Part shown: positions 7,190-11,391 of the stretch, one piece after another
Numbering within the stretch: position 1 is the first letter of the stretch
Layout of the letters: each line of letters starts with the position of its first letter
DNA from: 2-12-FULL-41-16 sp964473715
GTDB lineage: Bacteria > Patescibacteriota > Patescibacteriia > Magasanikbacterales > UBA922
Length of the DNA stretch: 11,391 nt
Assembly: GCA_964473715.1 (NCBI GenBank)
Contig: CAYYQC010000029.1
Coordinates: 1-11,391 of the forward strand
Direction of reading: 5' to 3'
Program-made: the position numbers and the translations under genes
Notes under the pieces: model-generated
The model's database searches: none
Seen by the model: the letters and a program-made list of their open reading frames with translations, nothing else
Told to the model about the DNA's origin: nothing

Positions 7190-7483
7190 TTATTTTTCCA
7201 AAATTGCGAGTACATCATCTTGGCTCACAATTTTATATTCTTGTTTTTCTACTTCTACTTCATCACCACCCCATTTTTTAATAAGAATGCGATCACCAAC
7301 TTTAATTTCCATAGCTGCACGTGTACCACTTTCTAACATTTTACCTGGACCCACCGCAATTACTTCACCTTCCGCTTTTTTTTCTTTATCCATGGTATCT
7401 GGCAAAAATAATCCAGAGGCAGTCTTTTCTTCTTCTTTAACTAATTTGACCACAATATGGTCGCCAAGTGGTTTGATGTTCAT
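7190..7483 (-). CDS. groES: Co-chaperonin GroES (Hsp10)
   Basis: GroES is the seven-subunit lid of the GroEL chamber. At 97 residues it has the expected length. It opens with MNIKPLGDHIVVK, continues into the mobile loop TASGLFLPDT, in which L25-F26-L27 take the place of the usual IVL tripeptide that docks on the GroEL apical domain, then EGEVIAVGPG and KVGDRILIKKWGGDEV of the core beta barrel. It is the first gene of the groES-groEL operon. The ATG follows an A/T-rich leader of roughly 24 bases with no Shine-Dalgarno motif. Control by HrcA is inferred from the CIRCE element just upstream; hrcA itself is not in the window. Confidence 0.98.
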   Translation of the reverse strand: MNIKPLGDHIVVKLVKEEEKTASGLFLPDTMDKEKKAEGEVIAVGPGKMLESGTRAAMEIKVGDRILIKKWGGDEVEVEKQEYKIVSQDDVLAILEK

Positions 7484-7508
7484 AATGAAATTAAATTATA
7501 TAATTATA

Positions 7509-7535
7509 TTAGCACTCTAACGCAACGAGTGTTAA
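7509..7535 (-). promoter_or_regulatory. CIRCE operator (HrcA binding site) of groESL
   Basis: The inverted repeat TTAGCACTC-N9-GAGTGTTAA matches the CIRCE consensus (TTAGCACTC-N9-GAGTGCTAA) at all but one base, with the exact 9-base spacer. It covers the spacer and -10 region of the groES promoter, the usual arrangement for repression by HrcA until heat stress. Confidence 0.95.
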
Positions 7536-7542
7536 GTGTCAA
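7514..7542 (-). promoter_or_regulatory. groESL promoter
   Basis: On the minus strand a perfect -35 TTGACA (7542-7537) lies 17 bases before TAGAGT (7519-7514), a 4/6 match to -10, embedded in the CIRCE element. Transcription should begin near 7507. Two TATAAT sequences farther on (7508-7503 and 7500-7495) lack a matching -35 hexamer and are less likely. Confidence 0.7.
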
Positions 7543-7560
7543 GCAGAAAAATCCACAGAC

Positions 7561-7688
7561 AAAAATAAAAACCTAGCTCTCACAGAGCCCATCCTTCGTC
7601 CGTACTTAAAGCTCAAAATGCCTGTCAGTATTTGAGCTTATTCTGGCGAAAGGATGAGCCATGTCAAAGTTAGGTTTTATATAGCGGT
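7561..7688 (-). ncRNA. Candidate small structured RNA, rod-like, own promoter
   Basis: A predicted transcript of about 127 nt starts near 7688, seven bases after a near-consensus promoter, and folds into one long rod. The outer helix pairs 7678-7650 with 7568-7596: 26 of 29 positions pair, with three single symmetric mismatches and no bulge. Four more pairs follow with single-base bulges (7648-7645 with 7597-7601), then an asymmetric internal loop (5 and 7 nt), then a perfect 9-bp hairpin (7639-7631 with 7609-7617) with a 13-nt loop. Three positions are G-U on the minus strand but A-C on the plus strand, so the fold favours the minus-strand transcript. The 3' strand runs into UUUUUAUUUUU (7571-7561), a likely terminator tail. 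The rod with an internal loop is reminiscent of 6S RNA, though shorter; SRP RNA signatures are absent. The family is unknown. A long terminator or remnant palindromic element is the alternative. Confidence 0.6.
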
Positions 7689-7694
7689 TAAGCC

Positions 7695-7723
7695 ATTATA
7701 GGGGTATTTATGGCTTTGGTCAA
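7695..7723 (-). promoter_or_regulatory. Strong sigma70-type promoter for the small RNA
   Basis: TTGACC (7723-7718, one mismatch) and a perfect TATAAT (7700-7695) are separated by exactly 17 bases on the minus strand, the best overall promoter match in the window. It lies just past the O-antigen ligase stop and points at the inverted repeat, with no gene between it and the groES promoter. Confidence 0.75.
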
Positions 7724-7740
7724 TGAGGATAAGTAAGTAA

Positions 7741-8973
7741 TTATTTTGGCTGAGTTAAGCCACGGTGTGCATAAACAGTGGATAAGATGAGGATAATTCC
7801 CACGATAATACCTGGCCAAAGGCTATATACATAGTGGTCTAAAAGCAAAATAGGCAGTAAAAACAAGGTTTTAGTCCTTAAATAGTATGCGAGAAACCCC
7901 ATCAAGCCAATACCAAATACACCCCACTCAGCCAAGACAAGAAGGGGTACATTGTGTACTGGCACCATTTCCCAAGATTTAAGGTCAGGAGCGGCCCTGT
8001 ATAGTGCTTCAGTGTAATTTCCAGGACCAACCCCAGTGACCCAATTATTCTTAATTATCTTTTTAGCGGCCTGATTACCATTTACTCGTTCATTAATAGA
8101 AACTATTTCATTTTGACTGATAATTCCTTGCCCCAACCTTACCGACCAAATGGACCAAGTGGCAGTTATAACCAAAGCAGCAGTAAGCATGGAAATAAAA
8201 GCTTGAATAGCCAATTCTGACCCACGCGCGAATTTAAAAATTTTATAATGAAAAAAAATCATGAACAATACCCAAACAGCAAGTGCGGAGCGGCTAAACG
8301 TTAAAATCAAAACAGTAGTAAACAAAACAACAACCAGACGCCAAATCCAATTAATTTTATGCGAAATAGAATATTCATTGGCACGCGCAAATAATAACCC
8401 TAAAATACCCACTAAATATCCGCCAAAAATATTAGGATGTGGAAAAGTACCAAAGGCACGAAGCCAGCGGCCAGATTCACTTACAATAATTGGTGAACCA
8501 GATAGAGAAGATGGTATAAATGAAAGCCCTAGCCATTTAGAAATAAAACTAGTTTGCGCAAAAAATTGATACAGACCTAAACAGGCAGGAATAATGGCAC
8601 CAATAGTTAAATAAATTATTTGTTCACTTTTTTTCAGTAAATTAGTACTGAGGAGCCAGAGAAAACCAAGACCACATAACAACCATATTACTTGCTGGAG
8701 AGCCAATAAAGAATTCTCTGCATTCCACATCTGCAAGAATATAACAAAAACTGCACTCGCCAAGATCCAATAATTAATTTTTGGTTTATATTGTAGTAAG
8801 GCAAGAATCAAAACACAAAAAAGTAAAAGTGCGGTACCGTGTATAACTACTGATTCCATTGGCAAAACACTTGCTTGAACAATATATACTGTTTGCCAAG
8901 GCAGAAGGAGCAAAAATAATTTTAATCCCAACTGAGCAATTTTTAATAATAAATCAGAGTGCGTAAATCTCAT
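7741..8973 (-). CDS. O-antigen ligase/polymerase family membrane protein (Wzy/WaaL-like)
   Basis: This 410-residue polytopic membrane protein has about ten hydrophobic segments spread along its length. The family signature is the conserved periplasmic region NERVNGNQAAKKIIKNNW followed by VTGVGPGNYTEAL, then VPVHNVPLLVLAEWGVFG with the conserved His. Upstream, FGTFPHPNIFGGYLVGILGLL fits the same family. Members join or polymerise lipid-linked glycans on the outer face of the membrane. The family is broad, so ligase, polymerase and protein O-glycosylation roles cannot be separated. I chose the ATG at 8973-8971, which overlaps the preceding TGA as ATGA; a longer version from a TTG at 9009 would overlap that gene by 40 bases and is less likely. 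The upstream partner is a nucleotidyltransferase-like gene. No terminator is seen between its stop and the small RNA promoter. Confidence 0.88.
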   Translation of the reverse strand: MRFTHSDLLLKIAQLGLKLFLLLLPWQTVYIVQASVLPMESVVIHGTALLLFCVLILALLQYKPKINYWILASAVFVIFLQMWNAENSLLALQQVIWLLCGLGFLWLLSTNLLKKSEQIIYLTIGAIIPACLGLYQFFAQTSFISKWLGLSFIPSSLSGSPIIVSESGRWLRAFGTFPHPNIFGGYLVGILGLLFARANEYSISHKINWIWRLVVVLFTTVLILTFSRSALAVWVLFMIFFHYKIFKFARGSELAIQAFISMLTAALVITATWSIWSVRLGQGIISQNEIVSINERVNGNQAAKKIIKNNWVTGVGPGNYTEALYRAAPDLKSWEMVPVHNVPLLVLAEWGVFGIGLMGFLAYYLRTKTLFLLPILLLDHYVYSLWPGIIVGIILILSTVYAHRGLTQPK

Positions 8974-9896
8974 AATTTTGCATTTAATTCTTTTACCTTT
9001 TCCTGCCAATTGCGCTGATACTGTTCACGTCTATCTGCTTCATGAAATTTAAGCATGGTATCAGAAATTACCACGGCTGGGGCAGGTGCGTGCGGTTTAC
9101 CATCAATCCTACTCTTTTGTAATGCGCGAGTCATGGTTTCAAAAATAGTGAAGCAAAAAAATTCACCAATTCTTTTTAGAACTTTGGCAAATACTGGTAT
9201 TTTTACAAGTGCTGCAGCTCCAAACAAATGCGCATTATAATGAGGCGTATATTCTTTTATCCAACCATTCGCTTCGAGTACTTCCAAGGGTATATCCTGT
9301 TCTCCCACTAAAAAAAATAATTGTTGCAACCAATAGATTAAATAAATATCAGGCAAAGGACCACGTACAGTTGATACATTTAATTGATCGCGCGTAATAT
9401 AAAAACTAAGACACAAATGATCAGCAACCTGGTGATCATGTCGACGCTTGGTAAGTAATACTGTGGTAATGGTGAATAAAAATCGTGTCAGCCAGAGTCG
9501 ACCAGGTTTTACCACCACCAAAAGATCAATATCACTTTGCACGCTTGGCCAACCCGCGGCCACAGTATTACAAACAAAGATCGCCTGCACACCGGGCACA
9601 GCCCCTAAAATAGGGGCGGCTTTACGGGCAATAGCTAACTTTTTTTCTACTAATACCTGAGCTCTTTGCCTTGATTCCACAATACTCGAACGCCCTGGTA
9701 AACAATAAAATCCTTGGTTTACCAGAATAATATTTTCCTGAACCGCACTATCCAGGATAATTAAAAATTCTTCCCAAGATATTTTATCTACTGGGGGCTG
9801 CCACAAAAAAGTCCACAATTCTGTGGCAGAAAGTGGATGCGAAAATTGGTCAAAATAAGCTAATGTTGTTCTGATACTAAAAATCCAGGATTGCAT
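8970..9896 (-). CDS. Nucleotidyltransferase-like protein with N-terminal winged-helix-like region
   Basis: This 308-residue protein begins with a probable helix-turn-helix-like region (IRTTLAYFDQFSHPLSATELW, then a 'second-half' segment ending GFYCLPGR). Next comes a pol-beta-type nucleotidyltransferase core with SDIDLLVVV (121-129, metal-binding Asp122 and Asp124). The Gly-Ser pair expected about a dozen residues earlier is replaced by Asn110-Thr111, so activity is uncertain. Hydrophobic helices (LTRFLFTITTVLL, IYLIYWLQQLFFLV, FFCFTIFETMTRAL) make up much of the C-terminal half; they could be membrane-associated or buried. Its substrate is unknown. It overlaps the O-antigen ligase gene by four bases, which ties it to surface glycan assembly. 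The ATG is preceded by GGAG with one base between, similar to prfB. Transcription start is unclear, since a terminator lies about 35 bases upstream. Confidence 0.78.
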   Translation of the reverse strand: MQSWIFSIRTTLAYFDQFSHPLSATELWTFLWQPPVDKISWEEFLIILDSAVQENIILVNQGFYCLPGRSSIVESRQRAQVLVEKKLAIARKAAPILGAVPGVQAIFVCNTVAAGWPSVQSDIDLLVVVKPGRLWLTRFLFTITTVLLTKRRHDHQVADHLCLSFYITRDQLNVSTVRGPLPDIYLIYWLQQLFFLVGEQDIPLEVLEANGWIKEYTPHYNAHLFGAAALVKIPVFAKVLKRIGEFFCFTIFETMTRALQKSRIDGKPHAPAPAVVISDTMLKFHEADRREQYQRNWQEKVKELNAKL

Positions 9897-9931
9897 ACTC
9901 CATCAGTGTACTGCGCCTGAGTAAAAAATAC

Positions 9932-9961
9932 AAAAAAACAACCGCTTAGAGAGCGGTTGTT
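9932..9961 (-). terminator. Intrinsic terminator of the nusA-yidC-PRC operon
   Basis: A 10-bp stem (9952-9961 with 9937-9946, AACAACCGCT/AGCGGTTGTT) with a 5-base loop runs into seven T on the minus strand (9938-9932). The hairpin includes the final codons and the TAA (9948-9946) of the PRC-barrel gene, so ribosomes finishing that gene may influence folding. Confidence 0.88.
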
Positions 9962-10236
9962 GGTAGGCCAGTTTCTGATTTAGGAACAATGTGACGGCGC
10001 GGTGGCTTAGCATCTCGGACTACAGAATCGTCAACAACTATTTCAGTTTCAGAAAAACTTTTTATTTGACCACGATGGATAAGAAATTTACGGCCACGGA
10101 TTGGTGATGAACTCACTACATATTGCACAATCATTTGGTCATCAGTATCAATTTCCCAGCTTTTAATTTTACCCAAAACTTCGCCAGAGATGGTCTTTAC
10201 TACAAGGCGACGAAGGAGTGTGCTGGTCAATCGCAT
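9946..10236 (-). CDS. PRC-barrel domain protein
   Basis: This 96-residue protein is essentially one PRC-barrel domain: LVVKTISGEVLGKIKSWEIDTDDQMIVQYVV, then GRKFLIHRGQIKSFSETEIVVDDSVV, matching the pattern 'G..lG.v...id' followed by 'ip...i.....d.ivv'. The basic/proline-rich C-terminal tail (RDAKPPRRHIVPKSE) looks disordered. The PRC-barrel is found in the ribosome-maturation protein RimM and in small stand-alone proteins of mostly unknown role. This one lacks the RimM N-terminal domain and is too short to be RimM. It starts 9 bases after yidC and ends inside the operon terminator, so it is the last gene of the nusA-yidC unit. The domain call is fairly sure; the function is unknown. Confidence 0.83.
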   Translation of the reverse strand: MRLTSTLLRRLVVKTISGEVLGKIKSWEIDTDDQMIVQYVVSSSPIRGRKFLIHRGQIKSFSETEIVVDDSVVRDAKPPRRHIVPKSETGLPTTAL

Positions 10237-10245
10237 ATAGAAACA

Positions 10246-10989
10246 TTAAGAAACAATCTTACCCTCAACCACGCCTTCAGTGCGAGCACCAGCATCGCTA
10301 CGGAGAACATACATTTGTTGGAACACAGCAAGAACATTAGAGAAAACCCAGTATAAAGTGAGCCCGGCTGGCAAACTCCAGGTAATGAACACGGTCAATA
10401 CTGGCATGAAATACAACATTTGTTTATTCATCATGGAGGTCATGGAATTTGGGTCAGTTGGGTCAGTGACCGGCTTTTTACCCATCATATTTTTAGTCTG
10501 CCAAAACTGTGAAGCACCAGCCAAAAGCGCGAGGACGATATTTGCTTTACTTAAATCTAAAAATCCAAGAGTCATAGTACTCATGGTACCTGGATTTTTA
10601 ATGAACGGATATAATAAATGCAATTGATCAGATTTTAACACAGCCTGCAATACAAAGTACAAAGTAATCAAAATTGGCAACTGGAGTAACACCGGCAAAC
10701 AAGAACTAAGTGGGTTAATTTTATGTTCCTTGTACACGCGCATGGTTTCTGCGGCCAATTTTTGTTGATCATCTTTGAATTCTTTTTTGAGCGCATCAAT
10801 CTTTGGCTGAATCTGTGAAACCAATTTCTGAGCACGGATTGATTTGACCGTGAGAGGGTGTAAGATTAATTTGATGAGAATGGTTACCAAAAGAATGATA
10901 ATACCAAGATCAGGAATTAACGCATATAATCCCACGAAGAGATTGATAATTGGCTGATAAAGAATAGCGGTAAACAGGCTTCTAAACAT
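10246..10989 (-). CDS. yidC: Membrane protein insertase YidC/Oxa1 family
   Basis: YidC inserts and folds membrane proteins in the cytoplasmic membrane, alone or with SecYEG. The 247-residue protein is the short form without the large periplasmic domain of E. coli YidC. The core is clear: IIILLVTILIKLILHPLTVKS (about 30-50) with Lys40 at the position of the groove Arg of Bacillus YidC, then the cytoplasmic coiled-coil hairpin (QIQPKIDALKKEFKDD...), NPLSSCLPVLLQLPI (92-106), and LPAGLTLYWVFSNV (206-219). About five membrane segments are expected. No lipobox Cys is present at the N-terminus. It sits 14 bases after nusA and 9 bases before the PRC-barrel gene, rather than in the common rpmH-rnpA-yidC-jag arrangement. 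No Shine-Dalgarno motif precedes the ATG. Confidence 0.96.
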   Translation of the reverse strand: MFRSLFTAILYQPIINLFVGLYALIPDLGIIILLVTILIKLILHPLTVKSIRAQKLVSQIQPKIDALKKEFKDDQQKLAAETMRVYKEHKINPLSSCLPVLLQLPILITLYFVLQAVLKSDQLHLLYPFIKNPGTMSTMTLGFLDLSKANIVLALLAGASQFWQTKNMMGKKPVTDPTDPNSMTSMMNKQMLYFMPVLTVFITWSLPAGLTLYWVFSNVLAVFQQMYVLRSDAGARTEGVVEGKIVS

Positions 10990-11003
10990 AATATAGTTTT
11001 AGA

Positions 11004-11391
11004 TTATTCGGCTGATTCTTCGGCTGTAACAGCTTCTTCTGCGTCTTCAGCGACTACTTCTTCATCTGGAGTATTACCACTTACATCTTGTACTGTAATT
11101 TTCCAACCAGTAAGTTCGGTTGCCAAACGAACATTTTGGCCTTCACGACCAATGGCTAATGAAAGTTGGTCTGGTTGCACCTGAGCAACCGCTTCTTTGG
11201 TTTTTTCATTAAGTAAAACGGTTGTAACTTTGGCTGGAGAAAGCGCTTGTTTAATATAACTAACTGCGTCGTCACTATATTGAATCATATCAACTTTTTC
11301 TCCACCTAATTCTTCAATAATAGTGGTAATACGACTCCCGCGCTGACCAATACAAGCACCAATTGGATCAATACTATCTTCTGAAGCAGAT
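11004..11391 (-). CDS. nusA: Transcription termination/antitermination factor NusA, C-terminal part
   Basis: The frame stays open to the window edge; 128 C-terminal residues are visible. DPIGACIGQRGSRITTIIEE is the first KH domain with its GxxG loop (GQRG), followed by ELGGEKVDMIQYSDD and ALSPAKV. QLSLAIGREGQNVRLATELT belongs to the second KH domain (GREG). Together these are diagnostic of NusA, which binds RNA polymerase and nascent RNA to control pausing, termination and antitermination. The protein ends after KH2 in an acidic tail (TPDEEVVAEDAEEAVTAEESAE) instead of the paired AR repeats of E. coli NusA. The ATG at 11288 lies inside the KH region and is not the real start. The N-terminal and S1 domains are outside the window. 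It is followed directly by yidC. Confidence 0.96.
   Translation of the reverse strand, partial: SASEDSIDPIGACIGQRGSRITTIIEELGGEKVDMIQYSDDAVSYIKQALSPAKVTTVLLNEKTKEAVAQVQPDQLSLAIGREGQNVRLATELTGWKITVQDVSGNTPDEEVVAEDAEEAVTAEESAE

Noticed and set aside
5806..7281. Long plus-strand open frames (5806-6306 and 6748-7281) opposite groEL.
   Set aside because: They are antisense shadows of a strongly conserved gene, with Ser/Thr/Ala-rich low-complexity translations and no homology signs.
7606..7662. An 18-codon open frame (MAHPFARISSNTDRHFEL) inside the small RNA.
   Set aside because: It lies in the base-paired rod, has no ribosome binding motif and is short enough to be chance.
7571..7676. The ends of the inverted repeat (ACCTAGC on the left, GTTAGGT on the right) resemble integron attC core sites.
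   Set aside because: GTTAGGT fits the R' consensus but ACCTAGC misses RYYYAAC at one base. There is no integrase and no second attC nearby, and the promoter plus U-run fit an RNA gene better.
7568..7678. Inverted repeat as a miniature transposable element.
   Set aside because: I see no clear target-site duplication and no transposase, and only one copy occurs in the window. It cannot be excluded without a genome-wide search.
7561..7688. Small RNA as signal recognition particle RNA or tmRNA.
   Set aside because: The SRP core (GGAAGGAAGCAGCC-like strand and GNRA apical loop) is missing, and the locus is far too short for tmRNA.
8974..9009. Upstream TTG start for the O-antigen ligase gene.
   Set aside because: It would add a basic, non-conserved-looking stretch and a 40-base overlap. 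The ATG at 8973 gives the common ATGA junction and starts near the first membrane segment.
11004..11288. A 94-residue protein starting at the ATG at 11288.
   Set aside because: The frame is open upstream and encodes NusA KH sequence right up to the window edge; that ATG is an internal Met.

Overview
The window reads almost entirely on the minus strand and is densely packed. It has eleven complete protein genes and two cut off at the edges (nusA at the right, mltG at the left). The DNA is AT-rich, uses the standard code (TGA is a stop and RF2 is present), and shows little Shine-Dalgarno use. The compact YidC, the short secreted LppX-like protein, the nucleotidyltransferase/O-antigen-ligase pair and the sparse ribosome binding sites together suggest a Patescibacteria (Candidate Phyla Radiation) genome. 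That assignment is an inference; no rRNA or taxonomic marker was available to test it.

In the direction of transcription (high to low coordinates) the layout is as follows. (1) 11391-9932: the 3' end of nusA, then yidC, then a PRC-barrel gene, closed by an intrinsic terminator whose hairpin contains the last stop codon. (2) 9896-7741: a nucleotidyltransferase-like gene overlapping an O-antigen ligase/polymerase-type membrane protein by four bases. (3) 7723-7561: a near-consensus sigma70-type promoter followed by a long rod-like inverted repeat ending in a U-run. This looks like a free-standing small RNA gene and is the most novel item here. (4) 7542-5490: groES-groEL, with a CIRCE operator over the promoter and a strong terminator after groEL. 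(5) 5483-3628: an unrecognised charged protein followed by prfB (RF2, with no programmed frameshift). (6) 3621-2300: a secreted LppX/LolA-like protein with its own promoter and terminator. (7) 2273-1: a PAP2 phosphatase, a mannose-1-phosphate guanylyltransferase and mltG, closely packed or overlapping.

The genes fall into three themes: protein production and quality control (nusA, yidC, groESL, prfB), envelope and surface polysaccharide (O-antigen ligase, guanylyltransferase, PAP2 phosphatase, MltG), and unknowns (nucleotidyltransferase-like, 235-residue and 404-residue proteins, the small RNA). No gap without a gene exceeds 300 bases. The longest, 7484-7740, holds the CIRCE/groE promoter and the small RNA locus. 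I saw no tRNA, rRNA, CRISPR array, transposase or integrase.
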